A DNA stretch of 64,000 nt, taken from positions 60,652,042-60,716,041 of the forward strand of contig CM060734.1 in NCBI GenBank assembly GCA_030704615.1. The letters are read 5' to 3'. The position numbers and the translations under genes were made by a program. The stretch comes from Takakia lepidozioides (taxonomy: Eukaryota; Streptophyta; Takakiopsida; Takakiales; Takakiaceae). This document shows positions 47,201 to 59,394 of this stretch, piece after piece. How positions within the stretch are numbered: the stretch's first letter is position 1; every line of letters starts with the position of its first letter. Below the pieces are notes generated by a model. The model saw nothing but the letters and a program-made list of their open reading frames with translations, searched no databases and had not been told where the DNA came from.

Positions 47201-48709
47201 TTTTTTTTCCCAAACTATTGCACCATGTGCAGAAGTCACTTGATTGGCATTACATTATCTGCTTAGGAATAAACCAGTTGAACAGTTGAACCAGTTGAAC
47301 AGTCTTGATTTGGATCTTGATTTGTAACAATCTCTCTAAAATATGTTTGTTTGTTTGTTTTTTTTTCTCTCTCTCTCTCTCTTCTCACCCTGCATGCAGC
47401 CCAGAGTGCCTCCGGTGCCCTGCGCATCCCCAAGCATGTCATTTCTGCGGTAAGCGCAGGGCTCTACAACTAAAATCAATGACTCTGCAGTTGGAATGTT
47501 GAATTTGCATGCTGACAAGAGAGCCTTAGGGAAATAAGTTTATACCTGCAGCTGAACTGCGGGGATAAGCTAAACCCTGATGGGTGTGAAGTGTGAACCC
47601 CACACAAGGCTCCTGACCCTCAGCTTTCTTTGAGTGTACAAAGCAGTATTCCACTATAGCCATATGAACTATCTGCGAAGGGGTTAACCTTGTTAAGGGC
47701 TCTTTAGACCCAAGCCCTTTTGCCCAGACCTACCAGCAGATTCGTTTAATCGAAGGCCAGGCTTCAGACTTTCCTGTCAGCTTTTTACACTGAGGATTCT
47801 GTCAAGCTTATTGCTAGGAACCTAGCCCCGACACTGTCATGGTGAAGGGCTTGTCCCCCAACTAAGCTGTAAAAAAGAAGGTGCTGCCATCACACGAGTC
47901 TACTCGAGCAGAATAGACCTTTGAAGATGAAATTGATTTGAGATTTGTCACTGTACTCAACTTACTGTTCAGACATGAGTGTCAAGCTTCCTAATACTCA
48001 TTCTTAAGAGGGAAGAGAATTTTTAAATAAGGACGGGAAAAAGAGCAACTATTATGTAGTAAGACATGAGAAGGCCTGGAGAGAGGGTGGTTAACCAACT
48101 CCTGTTGCTTTTTCGCTTGTTGGGGCTTCTACAAGGTGGAAGGGACAGTTGCCAGCAATCAAAACCCATGATCTTTGAATGAACTTGAGGACAAATGATG
48201 TTCCGCACTGAAAGGTCACAATTCAGGCTCCTTGATGATGAGAGGAGAAAATAACCTCTTTCACAGTAACCTCGCCGTGAAGACTTTTCACTTGTTCTCA
48301 ACACTTTTTTCCTTTTTCTTTCTGTTTCTTGTATTATATTGATGGGACTCCTTTTTTTGCTTCTTTTTCTTTTCCTTTTTGCATATTGAAATGATAACTT
48401 TTTGAACGTAGTTGTGTTATATGTATATATTTTTCTAATTACTTTTTAGAAAAGCTAAATTGACATGCAAAAGAGAAACCAAAAGCACACTGACAAAATG
48501 TATATAAGAATCCAGATTTCTATTCTATTTCACAATTCATCCTTCACATTGCTCTCTTCCTTCCTAGCTTGTGGTCTTTGCTGCTCAAACATAGTTTGGT
48601 ATAGCTCTCTCTCTCATCTTGCTCACTTGGGGGTTGTTTTGCTGCTCAATAGTTCTAGTATCTAGCTGCTCTCATCAAGTTTGGGGTGTGTAGTCTTATA
48701 TTGGTGGCA
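44268..48709. other. PP2C upstream region and long stretch without a recognised gene
   Basis: 44268-45090 is the probable promoter and 5' leader of the PP2C gene. It is TC-rich near 44860-45010. Open frames at 44412-44690 (-), 45106-45426 (+), 46470-46724 (-) and 46891-47213 (-) have no motif. 47342-47382 holds gttt and tc simple repeats. Nothing in 47500-48700 is recognisable. Confidence 0.45.
45733..45794. promoter_or_regulatory. Cluster of ACCTAC elements in both orientations
   Basis: Five acctac or gtaggt elements fall within about 60 bp, including a palindromic ggtaggtacctacc. ACCTACC is the core of AC elements bound by R2R3-MYB factors in plants. No gene is close enough to assign a target. 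Confidence 0.35.
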
Positions 48710-49871
48710 ATGGCGAACGTTCTTCATCGTATGATACAAGGTGTGCCGTTACTTTTGCTAATCTTAGCTTCGGCTTTCAATCCGGTCAAATCAGTTTGTC
48801 CATCGGGTGCCGTGTTCATGTTCGGAGACTCTTTCCGACATTGGAAATGATCAACTAGCATTTCCATCAAACCAACAAGTACACTTGAGCAGACCTTACG
48901 GAGAAACATTTTTTGGGACATCCAGTAGATCGCTTTTCAAATGGGCGTATTGTGATTGATTTTGTCGCTCACGCCTTCGGACTGCCCTTCCTCACCCCAA
49001 TTCAAGCATATGTAACAAACCGTACCAACTCCACTTTTCGACATGGGATAAATTTTGCTTACGCTGGAGCTACTACACGAAACGATGACTACTTGGTTCC
49101 ATATCATCTCGAGTTTCAAGTTGAACAATTTTTGGATTTCAAAAGCAATGCAAAATCAAAACTGGCAAGAGAAGCTATACCCACTTCAGAAAATTATGAA
49201 AAAGGATTATACATTATACACGCTGGGGGCAACGATTTTTCATATCAATATCTCCGGCACATCGGACCTATAGAGGTCATGAAACATATTGTGCCTCAAT
49301 CGGTGGCTGCAGTTTCAGCTGCGACAGAGAATTTATATAATGCAGGGGCTAGACATTTTTTCATTTACAACAATCATACCGAAGGTTGCTCCACTATTTT
49401 CCTCTAAAATTGGGGCACTCCTAAGGTTTCGAGAGATGAGCATGGGTGTTTGATTCCCTTTAATGAGGTTGTTTTAGCCTACAACGAGGGGTTGAAAAGG
49501 ATGATTCAAGGTCATTTATATTCATTTCGGTCGATATTATGACATCAATGTGGACATTGTGAAGAATCTAGAAAAATATGGATTTCCGAAAAAGAATATA
49601 TTCCAAGCGGCTTGCGGGTATGGACGTCCGTACAATTTCAATTTGGATGTTGTGTGCGGAAACATTAACACAACCGTAGGAGGGAAAGTTGTAGGTTTAG
49701 ACGTATACAAATCTAGGGATCCCAACAACTATATTATCTGGAGTACACTTTACAGAGGCCTTTAACAAGATTATAGCAAAGTCGTTTTTGTCAGGAGAAT
49801 ATTTAGAGCTGCCAACCAATTTCATGAGAGAATGCAAGTTGAACGGGGAGTATTTTGCCAAAGGAATGTGA
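48710..49871 (+). pseudogene. GDSL esterase/lipase, disrupted
   Basis: The ATG at 48710 gives a hydrophobic leader (VPLLLLILASAF) and FMFGDS, the nucleophile block. It frameshifts immediately afterwards (DIGND is displaced). The main body follows at 48913-49407 (NGRIVIDFVAHAFGLP, GINFAYAGATT, IIHAGGNDFSYQYL), interrupted by TAA before NWGTPKVSRDEHGC. Another frameshift near 49530 precedes YYDINVDIVKNLEKYGF and ACGYG. In the last block the sequence jumps from YIIW to GVHFTEAF, so the few bases that would encode the catalytic Asp of the D-x-x-H motif are gone. The end is TGA at 49871. Intact relatives are secreted plant lipases or esterases. This copy cannot be active and appears intronless. 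Confidence 0.88.
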
Positions 49872-50408
49872 TCTATGTAGTGCTCATAAACTGAGGATGG
49901 ATCAGTTTTGTCCTAGGTTGTAGATTCCCAATTGGGTTTGAAATTGAGATCTCCATGCCTCATCTATCCCCGGTGAGCTCTTCTTTGGATTCATTGGCTA
50001 GGATATCATTCCAAGCTTTAAATGGTCTTCCCGTTGTTGCATGCTAATGGGGTGGGGGGACTCTGGTGAATTCAGGACACACCCTGCTCTTAGTCTTACC
50101 AAAATTCATGGAAATTTCACTATTGTCTCCAGCATTCCGAGCCTCTTGTGGAATAGTAGTCGCATCTGCTGGATTGTTCTTCTATTGCGATGGATGTCGC
50201 CCTGCTGCTTTAATCCTTTGCCTCCCCGGATCTGCCTAAAAGCTATTTGGCCCGTTCTCGTGAAGGAGCTCGGGGTGTTCCGATGCTGCTCCCCGGTCAG
50301 GGTGTCTAGGTGGCACTCGCCAATTAGCTTTCTTTGGGTCCGTTTGCTACGTCGTTGGACTCCTCTTCAGCCATCAATTCACGAGGAGTTCGTGGGCTAT
50401 ATCCAGTG
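49872..50408. other. Interval between the GDSL pseudogene and LINE endonuclease
   Basis: The 125-codon frame at 50041-50418 may be the degenerate ORF1 side of the LINE but shows no motif. Confidence 0.3.
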
Positions 50409-52080
50409 GCCCCCATGAAGTGGCCTTTTTCTACATGGAATATTAGGGGACCAGGGTCCGATGCTTCTGTTCCCAAAAGGAGGAGGATCCAACGGTGGGC
50501 TTCCTCCATGCTTTCTTCTAAATCCATTATTTTTCTTCAAGAGCACAAGTTAGATCTCAGGAAAATCTCTAGCCTAGGTCCTTCTATCTGGCCACAAGCC
50601 TCATCCTGGTGGAACCCCACCATCTTGAATTCGCGTGGGGGCACGGCTGTTCTTGTTTCACCATCCATTGCTTCCTCTTTTTGCTGCGTTGATGTGTGGA
50701 TTCAAGGTAGAGCGCAGTTTTCATTCACTTCTGATTCCTCCATGTTCGGTCCTTATGGTTTTATTAACATCTACACTCCGAACCTTGTGTCTGAAAGGGT
50801 GGCTTTCTGGGATGCTATTCGTCTTAAAATCCTAGATCATCCACTGATAAAACATTGGTTCATGGTTGGGGATTTCAATATGGTTGAAAGACCTTTAGAT
50901 CGTTTTGGAAACTCCTCCAACATCCTGGCCTTGGATGAGCAATCTTCCTGGGATAATTTGTGCTTCTCTGTGGGGTTTATTGATGTCTCATTGCCAGATA
51001 GGAACAATTTGAGATTTTCCTGGTCGAATAACATGTTGCCTCCTGACTTGTGTATGGCAAGGCTAGATAGATTTTACTGCAATGCGATCGCAGCCTCTTG
51101 GGCTACTTCTATCCCACTAGGACCAATCCTTCCGGGGTTCGATCACGCGCAAGTAGATATCGAGCTTACTGCCTGGTGTGCATATTAAGGGTCGCAGTTT
51201 CTTTAAGCTAAATCCCAGTCTGCTTAAATCCAAATTCGCTACCCATCAGCTTGCTATAGCATGGAAAGATGTTGGAAATGAGTTCTCCTCGGCCACTTTA
51301 AGATTTCTCTCCAAGCTCCAGGCAGCCAGGTCTAGATAGGTAGTTATCCCCTTTCTGCAGCTATCCCCTCAAGAACTGAGTCAAACGGAGCTCATTTGAC
51401 AAAGATATGACCAACCAGGCTCTTTAAACAACACCTTTTCTTTTTTTTTTCTTTTTTTTTATATAAGACTTCTTGTTCCCTGGTTCCCAGTGACTGGCTC
51501 TCCTCCAGTCGGGATCCGTAGCTATGCTGAGCCTTAATCCTTTGCACCAATATTCCCAACAAAAGTAGGAACACTTACAATGCAACCCCGGAAAGCACCA
51601 GATCGGAAATATCTGATCGGGCTCAGCACTATAGTGCCAAGGGCACATAAACCAGATTGTAGGAGCAGCCAGAGGAAATGCAGGTTATGCCAGCATCATC
51701 CAGACCATCCCTGCATCTTGGATATGCATCCTCCAGCAAGGGCCGTTGCCTCCATTGCCCGACACTTGGTTACATGCTCAGCCAAACCTAATCAGGTCAT
51801 TTCCGTGACAGATTTCAGCGGCATTCAAATCACTGGCCTCGCTATGCACTGCTACCCTCAATCAAACATCCTGCAAAGCTGGCTGTCTTTCTCTGGCAGA
51901 TTGCAAATAGAATTCTAAAGGTAGGGCGTTGGCTTCAATTCACCCGTGCACTGCTCTGCACATGCTGCTCGCTTGGGGTTTCAGAATCCCTGGAACACTG
52001 CCTACTGCAATGCAACATACCTTCAAAAATCTGACCCAAGATTCACTGGCTGCTCGGACACTGGCATGACCAAACCTCTT
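50409..52080 (+). mobile_element. L1-type LINE fragment: AP endonuclease and 3' zinc-knuckle remnant
   Basis: The frame through 51188 is an apurinic endonuclease: STWNIRGPG, IIFLQEHKLDL, INIYTPN, WFMVGDFNMVERPLDRFG, LDRFYCN and LPGFDHAQVDIEL. The key Asn, Glu, Asp-x-Asn and His positions are visible. A frameshift near 51175 leads to SFFKLNPSLLKSKFATHQ. At about 51857-52050 a zf-RVT-like tail reads KLAVFLWQIANRILK, CCSLGVSESLEHCLLQC. The reverse transcriptase between them is missing and replaced by about 500 bp including a T-rich run, so the element is internally deleted. Confidence 0.82.
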
Positions 52081-54226
52081 TAACTCCAATCAGCCTGCTA
52101 CTGAATTACGATCCCAATGCCCAGTTGAGCTGCCAGTCTCGCATTCACTGTCCCCACCAAGGCAGTTGCATGAATACTATGAATACCATCACAGCTCCCA
52201 TCTTCCACTCTAACCGGTTGGATGAGTACGGCCTTGAGGTCTGGTCAAGGCCACCAACTGCACATGGGTTGTCCCAGTTCTCTGTTGCCCAGTTCGGGTC
52301 ACCTTGCTGATTGTTGGTGTTTTCAGACGGGTTTATCCCATACACCAGACAAAGGGATAATCAGGAAAGTCTGGAGTTCAGAAGCTGATAGAGCTCATAT
52401 TCCTGCACCAATTAAATGAATGTGGTATCTCGCACTAAGACTCCCAGGACCAGCACCTGTGCAGAAATAAGTACCCTTGACGCCGAAATGACAGTAGAGG
52501 CAAGTGATCAGTTGGAAGTGTTCAATGATGAGACAAGTAGAGCTGGAGCTCCCTTGACCTGTATCGCCACAATCCTGCACCACATTTGGGAAAATAATGT
52601 TAACACTGACAACTATGGAGAACAATGTTACAACAAAGTCCAAAGTCAGGAGGACTTGTGAGGACTTGGTCTTAAAGGAAGAACTTATCTTTCAACAATC
52701 AGAACCATTGGCGGGACGGAGGAGCAGTGTCAGATATATGGTGACAAACTTGGACTCGGGCAGTGTGCTGAGTTGAAAGCTGGGTTGTGAACCACCATTC
52801 GACTTTCCACCAGTTTCCACCTCAAAATGGTGGAACCAAGGTGCAAGGTAGCAACAACTACTTGGCTTTGTACAAACCTGAAGCACTTAAAAATGACTTT
52901 GCACCTTGCACTCCCCGAAATCAACAATGCCCCCAACAACCCTTTTTGTCAAGAAGCTGGTTGCTTATGCAGATAATCGACCAGGTGAAAGCAACTTTCC
53001 CAGCCACAATCACAAGTAGCATGAAGATTTGTGAGACTCCTAGTTTTGCAGTGTTGATGATATACCAGCAATGGGCTCCCCGTTCTCCATCACTTTGCTG
53101 CTAGGCTTTCTCTCTCGGGGCCTTCACCTTCAACCAGCTCGCTACGCCGTGCTCTACCTGCTGGCGCTGCATTTACTGGAGGGGGCGGATTTACAGCTCC
53201 TCCTTCAACTGGCTCCACTACACCAGCTCCACCTGCTCTTCCGCTGCCTTTCCTGACCGCTTCTGGTCTGTGCACATCAAACTAAGGCGAGCAGCCCGGC
53301 CATCTCCAGGCACGGAAGTTCTACCCATCTGCTCGATCACAGGTTCCCCTTTAAGTCTCGCACTTGGTCAGTTTCCCAACAGCCAATCGCTGCTACTCCA
53401 TGATGTCTCCTCACTGACCAAAATGAAGGCTGCTTCCATGCAGTGTAGCTCCGTCCTGCCCGACGGCCTCATGCCAGAACCAACGCTGATCGAGACCTGC
53501 ATATTTTGTTTTTTTTTTTTTTTTTAAGCTTCTTAAACTAAGCACTACTCTCACACAGGTAATCATACAAGTGCTAACCCTCAACTCCTACCTTGCACTC
53601 ACAAGTAAGAGCTCATCTCTCTCGAGTGATAGAACAAGCTAAGAGACACACTGTTCACACCAGAAACAACATGAAATCCATCGCTATCACTCGTTAAAAC
53701 AGAAGTCGAGCCAGGGGCACCCCAAACTATGGGGACTCCACCCCACAACAACCTATACTCCCATCATAAGCACACTCAGTCCTAAACGATGCAGGAGCTC
53801 GGTCGCGCAGGCTCAACTCGAGAGAGATGAGCTGCGCGACTGACGCTCTCGTGAAGATAAGACGGTTCAGGTGTCAAACTAAACTTGACACCTGATTTAA
53901 CACTTGACCTAAATCCAAGTGTTAAATACAAATAACTAGCTTAATTCTAGTTAGTTTCACACTGTGCTTATTTAACTTGACAGATTGTTCGTGACGGTAT
54001 GTCTGGGCGTTGATCGTCATGTAGGTCTTATGGCCCTTAAATGAAGGCGGGTGAATTTTTCCCCCTCCTCAAGGGCCTTCCTTTAAGAAAAAAAAAATCA
54101 AAAAAAAAAATAAAAAATGGGCTTTTAGGGTTTACAAAAAGGTTAAAAAACTTAAAAAGTTGCCCATCACGGTGGCGTGAACAAACTTAGAGCAAGCGGG
54201 AGGGAGAGAGAGAGAGGTTGGGACTT
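52081..54226. other. Stretch without a recognised gene
   Basis: Open frames up to 105 codons (52787-53104 +) have no motif. A poly-T run lies at 53508-53525. 53690-54000 contains repeated gtgtcaaactaaacttgacac-like words and resembles repeat-edge sequence near 20.3 kb. Poly-A runs lie at 54089-54110. Confidence 0.4.
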
Positions 54227-55304
54227 AGAGCGAGCAAGCGAGCGGGAGTGAGGGCAAACATGCATGGGAGGCCCGCAATTGGAGCAACCTTCACATCTGA
54301 AGCAATCAACCCTAGAAACGCTAGGGTATGTGTGGGAGAAAGTGCTTTTGCCAAAGTTCATGGCACATCCTTCTACGAGTGGATGGAGGATGCGGCTGGC
54401 CAACATTATGGAAAAGTGTTCCATGGATCAATGACGGCGCTTTCTCTCACATCGATGCAGGATATTCTGAACACATACAGTGGGTTCAAGGGACTTGGAA
54501 GCATTGTAGACGTTGGAGGAGGTGTGGGAGCGTGCATGGAAATGTTGGTGAAAAAGTATCCGAGCATTCAAGCCATCAACTTTGACCAACCCCATGTTGT
54601 GGAGCTGGCTCCTCACTTACCTGGTATCTCCGTCGCATACGTGTATTCCCTTAGTTTTTCAAGTTCACTGATTTGAAGATGTGAAATGTGCTCAATTTGT
54701 TGTCTTCCTCCTCGGAGGGTTCTTAGTTCTGTTGACTAAATCTCTTCCTTTCCCCTGCGAGGCAAAAAATAAAATAAAAATGTGCTCAATCAGTAAATGC
54801 TGCGGTAAGGATCCCTTGGATTCAGCGACCACCAGTTGTGCTTTGCAACATGAGTAGGAAGACTGCGGACCTCTTTGGTGTCCAACAATTATGTACCATG
54901 TTCTGTAGTCAGGTTGGGCCTTCTTCCAGTGTTGCAGTTAGGGGGTGTTCGAACTTCGAACAAAGGACAATCCATGACGCAACGTGTATACATATAGTCG
55001 TAAGTGGAATCAGATGTACCGATTCTGTTGAATCGACACTGAGAAGGTTACTTGCGAAAATAACTTCGGGTATTCAGAGCAGGATTACCATTGGAATAGT
55101 TATAAAGAGGCGGAGAGAGAAGCTGAGCTTGGACCACAATCATAACTTGATTATACGAGTGTGACCAAAAAGCTCCTCATATTGTTCAATTTACGTAGGG
55201 CATTCTGGGGTAACCATGGGTGCGTTGCAATGGGTGCAGGAGTGAAGCTAGTCGGTGGAAACATATTCGAGAGCGTGCCCTCTGCAGATGCTACCTTCCT
55301 GAAG
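54227..55304 (+). pseudogene. COMT-family O-methyltransferase fragment
   Basis: The exon up to 54623 reads FAKVHGTSFYEWMED, NTYSGFKGLGSIVDVGGGVG (SAM-binding glycine loop) and INFDQPHVVELAP, ending CCT-G at a GTATCT donor. The in-phase exon 55240-55304 continues GVKLVGGNIFESVPSADATF. Together these are the SAM-binding core of caffeate/flavonoid-type O-methyltransferases. The N-terminal dimerisation domain is absent from the preceding 1 kb. The next exon, which should hold the catalytic His, is not found. It is probably a truncated copy. Confidence 0.75.
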
Positions 55305-55723
55305 GTTCGTTTCGCCCTTTACTCTTGGGAATTTTTATAACTAGTGCATCGAATCCATCACAATCGTTCCCGAAGTAAGAGTAGAGTACTTATCTACATT
55401 CCAAGATCTTTGGAATCATTCCAGCTTCAACTGTACTGCTGCCATGCACATCTTTTTGCTTGTATAAGTCGTCATACATTTGTGTTGACCTCCCAAGCTT
55501 AGCTGCTGCAGGCAACCTCTGAACCTCTAACTTGAGATCCTTTCCCAGCTTGTAACGTACATGATATTAAATCAAATAGAAGTCAACTAGAATTTGCGAG
55601 CTCTTGAAGCAAGTGACGTGACAGGGCTTAGGTTTTGGCTGGGAGCTCACCGTTCTTGGGAGAGTCAGCTTCGTCTGAGCAGGTTGTGTTTCAATCTCTA
55701 CCCGCTCGGCTCTGATTTTACAG
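55305..55723 (+). other. Interval between the COMT fragment and PDF-motif exons
   Basis: It includes the first occurrence (about 55650) of a 'ttcttgggagagtcagctt' block that is repeated at about 55903 and 56343. Confidence 0.4.
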
Positions 55724-57371
55724 CACGGAGCAGAGCTGGCATGAGTTTCTTGAAGATCCTTCACGATGGTGGGACAACCGCAATCGCAAGGTGTGGCTTT
55801 TTCTTAATGTACGATGTGAAGAAGTTTGTCCATCTTACAAATGTGGGTTGTTGGCTTCTGTTAGTACCATGATTTGGTTTCTTCCTGATGTTTACAAGGT
55901 TCTTGGGAGAGTTAGCTTGGTCTTAGCAGGCCGTGTTTCAATCTCTGCCCACTCAACTGCACCGTGGTGGTTCTCACTGACCAATCCGACATTACCTAAC
56001 TATAGACACAAGCAGCACACACAAGAGGTCCTCTTGGGTTCATGGTCAGTCAAATCCTCCATGGGTCATGACACAAGGTCGAGGACAATGTGGTGAGGGC
56101 ACCTTCTTCTTCGACCTATTTTAGCTTGTTTTGCCCTTTCATCAGACTCGGCCCTTCATTTGCAGCACGGAGCAGAGCTGGCATGAGATTTTTAAAGATC
56201 CTTCACGATGGTGCGACAACCGCAATGGCAAGGTGTGGTTTTTCCTTAATGTACGATGTGAAGAAGTTTGTCCATCCTGCAAATGTGGACTGTTGGCTCC
56301 TGTTAGTACCATGATTTGGTATTCTTCCTGATGTTTCAAGGTTCTTGGGAGAGTCAGCTTGGTCTTAGCAGGCCGTGTTTCAATCTCTGCCTGCTCATCT
56401 ACACCATGCTGGTTCTCACAGACCAATCCGACATTACCTGACTACAAGACACAAGTAGTACACACAAGAGGTCATTTTGGGTTGATGGTCGGTCAAATCC
56501 TCTATGGGTTCTTCTTCGACCTATTTCAGCCTGTTTTTCCCTCTCATCAGACTCGGCCCTGAGATGCATATTGAATTATGTAAGTTAGCTCGTTGCTCAT
56601 TGATAAGTAGGGTTGGGGGTGTTTGCTGGAATGATTGCTGTATGCATGATTTTGTGTAGAGGCATAGATAGCTGAAGGACCAGGGATAAAGTGTGCTAAT
56701 AAAGGCACCTTCTTCAGCACATTTCACCCTGTTTTTCCCTCTTATCAAAACCGGCCCTAAATTTCAATGTCTGCAAGTTAGCTGGTTGAGTGAATCTAGT
56801 TTGGAGTGACTTTGACATGATATTGCCAATGTGACAACAGCAAAGTATCGAAAAACAGTTAGCGGAGATGAGGGGATGCTGTGGAATGAATAATTTTCTG
56901 ACCCCAGTCAGTGGTGGGATAACTGAGGCAAAAAGGTAAATGCTTGTTGGATTACAGAGAATAGCAGATGCAATTGAGAATAGGAACTAGTGTGATAAGT
57001 TGAGTTGGGTGTTTGTTGGAACAAATGTAGGCTGTCATTGTCAGCTGCTAACAGCAATGCAAGAATATATGCATGATCTGTGCAGAGGCATGGATAGTTG
57101 AAGGAGCAAGGATAGAGTGTGGGTCCAGATCATCCAAGAGAGCCGGATTTCAAGCTCCAGATTACCGATGATTCCCTGTGGAAGGATAGCTACAAGAAAC
57201 CTGCATGGGTAGATGATCATGGGTAGATGGTAGATAGTTTGGAGTGACTTTGATATGATATTGCCAAAGTGACAATAGGAAAGTATCCATAAACATGTAA
57301 CAGAGATGAGGAGAAGCTGTGGAATGAACTTTTCTGACCCCAGTCAATGGTGGGACAACAGAGGCAAAAAG
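55724..57371 (+). pseudogene. Four decayed PDF-motif exons of an organellar ssDNA-binding (OSB)-like gene
   Basis: Copy 1 (55724-55790) reads TEQSWHEFLEDPSRWWDNRN, with an acceptor before it and an AAG/GTGTGG donor after it. The next bases encode YDVKKFVHLTN in another frame. Copy 2 (56166-56232) repeats this with WCDN. Copies 3 (56879-56935) and 4 (57317-57371) read LWNE, then FSDPSQWWDN, then GKK at a donor. Copy 3 has two stops and copy 4 a one-base deletion. The Trp-x-x-Phe ... Pro-x-x-Trp-Trp-Asp-Asn-Arg pattern matches the PDF motif of plant OSB proteins, which bind organellar single-stranded DNA. No OB-fold exon was found nearby. Copies 1/2 and 3/4 lie in two separate local duplications. 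Confidence 0.5.
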
Positions 57372-57548
57372 GTGAATGCTTGTTAGATTACAGAGAGTAG
57401 CAGACACAATTCAGCATAGGCACTAAAGCAAACTCTCCTTCCCCGTAAGGGTGTGTTTTGGTATCTGAGCGAATAAATATTTTATCTAAGAATATAATTT
57501 CAAAATTCGTTATTTAATAATGTGCCACTGTCCCCTGTTGGTCAAAAG

Positions 57549-57600
57549 TAATAATAATAATAATAATAATAATAATTATAGTAATTATAATAACAATAAA
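57549..57600. repeat. (AAT)n microsatellite
   Basis: Nine or so perfect AAT units are followed by imperfect ATA/ATT units. Confidence 0.9.
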
Positions 57601-57895
57601 TTAAATCCCCAACCCCCCTCCCCACAGCGACGCGTGTCAATTGATATGAGGAACCACATGTCAAAATCGCGATGCGACACGTGCTGACGTCTGATTCCCT
57701 CCTGTGCAGTCGGGATGGCGTCGCAGTCTGACACGTGGCGTGTTCTGTAGAGAGCATGTGTCTCTCTTACACATCGGCTGACATGGACCCGTTCAGTCAT
57801 TCAGTAAAGCCAGCGTGTATGACTACCCCCACAGCTGCTCAGGCATCACGTCACAGCCAGGCTGGCGAATCATATTTGCCATGCCACAACTGACT

Positions 57896-57994
57896 AGGGT
57901 TTTACGACTGTAGAGTCATGAAGTCGTAAATGGCTTTCATAACTGCATTTGCAGTCATAACACAGAGTCGTAAAAGCCGCAATCTGTTGTAGTG
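57896..57994 (-). mobile_element. Candidate CACTA-type terminus inserted in gypsy RT
   Basis: Read on the minus strand, sequence from 57994 begins CACTACAACAGATTGCGGC and then carries repeated TTACGACT and TCGTAAA words in both orientations. CACTACAA ends with short subterminal repeats are typical of CACTA transposons. RT codons stop exactly here (after EWQWEDKQA). The other end was not located. Confidence 0.5.
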
Positions 57995-58117
57995 CTTGCT
58001 TATCTTCCCACTGCCACTCCTGGTTTACATTGGTCAGCTTGATTAGAGATTTTGCCATAACACTAAATCCTTTGACAAACTGTCTATAGTAGTTTGTCAA
58101 CCCCATGAAAGCTCAAA
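57995..58117 (-). mobile_element. Gypsy reverse transcriptase fragment (connection region)
   Basis: MGLTNYYRQFVKGFSVMAKS, then LIKLTNVNQEWQWED is the conserved region after the RT palm in Ty3/gypsy elements. One TGA interrupts it where Arg is expected (RV-stop-AF). It lies downstream of the methyltransferase on the same strand. Confidence 0.8.
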
Positions 58118-58212
58118 CTCGGCTCACATCCGTGGGATATGTCAGGCTCCCAATTGTCCTCTATAACTGCAACCTTAAGTCCAACAGACTTGGAGGACGC
58201 GTCCAGTGGTTG
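58118..58212 (-). mobile_element. Linker between methyltransferase tail and RT
   Basis: Short decayed linker. Its right part (DASSKSVGLKVAV) matches the corresponding sequence at 28.75-28.80 kb, which supports common origin of the two elements. Confidence 0.5.
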
Positions 58213-59391
58213 CTATGGTGCAACCTCTTGAGTAGTATTTCTTGCTTGCTCAGTCAATGACAAGGCCTTATCCTGCCCCACCATCTCATCCTTGAGGACC
58301 TTCTCAACCCAAGAAGAATCCCCAACCTCATCCATCACAGCCGCCTTGGCTGCCAACTCCCTCTGAACCTCGAGCACCTCCCACGTGTGCCATGGATGTC
58401 TGCACCCTGTGGTCCTCATCGGCTCGTCCCCACTCACTGCCTGTACCGTCTCGGTAGGCAGAGAGACCGTCAAGGGAAGTGCATTCCGCACTATACGTTG
58501 CTCAGCCATAGCCAAGCTGATAATCCAGGTCAAGCAATTGAGATCCATCGCTTGCCCCAACACCTGACGACATGATGCCTCAGAAAGAGAAGACACCGCC
58601 GTGGTCCCAGTGGAAAAACCCATAGCCCGCTCGCGCTCGTCGGCATTAGGCTCTACTAACCGCTGCAACTGAGCATCCCACATGAGGCCAGGTCCACTAG
58701 CCCGAAAAGCATGTGATCCAGGAAAGTTGAGCAGTGTAGGTAGTGCTGCTCATGGTTGACCCACCTTGTTGACCATTGCCAAAGGCGAACGGTTATCGTG
58801 TCTCACACGCTGAGACTGCCTCCCTGTGTCTAAAATGCTATCCACTGTGAGGTGTGTTGGCCGCTGCACCCCATTAAATGCACGCTTGGGCAGTGCGGGT
58901 GACATCAAGTTAGTCCACCATAACTGTGAACGATGAGCCCGTGACCCCACTATAGCTGCATCCAGCGACACTGCTGACCCAAGCCACGACCGGACTTGAT
59001 GCACACTGGCCATCACCCTGGCATGAGAATTGCCCAACAGTGGCACATTCTCCAATATGTAGGCTGGAGATACAGCTTGATGAAGCTGTAAGTGGCGCAA
59101 AACCCGCACCATCTCCCAAAACAGACCCGACCTCGAGTCTCGCAATCCATTGCCATGCCCGACTGATGAAGGCCCTTGGCAGGGCCAACCTGCCACTACC
59201 AAATTGATGGAGCCAACCCGCTCCAAATCCTGCGCCCCCAGCAAAGAGATGTCTGCTAGCACGGCTTGTTGATATCCACGAACCGCAGACACCGGCAACA
59301 ACTCAGGGTACTGCTGCACCAACTGAGCAACATGGCGTAGGGAGACGGGTGAATGCAGGGTTGACTGGACCAAAATGGACGTTACCAACAC
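58213..59391 (-). mobile_element. Gypsy-borne C5 cytosine DNA methyltransferase domain
   Basis: Two pieces in one frame (59391-58750 and 58683-58213) are separated by a TGA near 58750. Motifs in order: AGWPCQGPSSVGHGNGL (motif IV, catalytic Cys codon at 59179-59181), YILENVPLLG (VI), IVGSRAHRSQLWWTNL (VIII), VEPNADERERAMGF (IX) and CRQVLGQAMDLNCLTWI (X), then an acidic linker. This is the standard order of C5 methyltransferases, not the permuted DRM order. The motif I SAM-binding FxGxG is absent because an AT-rich insertion lies immediately upstream. It sits between protease and RT of the element. The closest family (DNMT3-like or other) cannot be decided by eye. Confidence 0.85.
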
Positions 59392-59394
59392 AAT

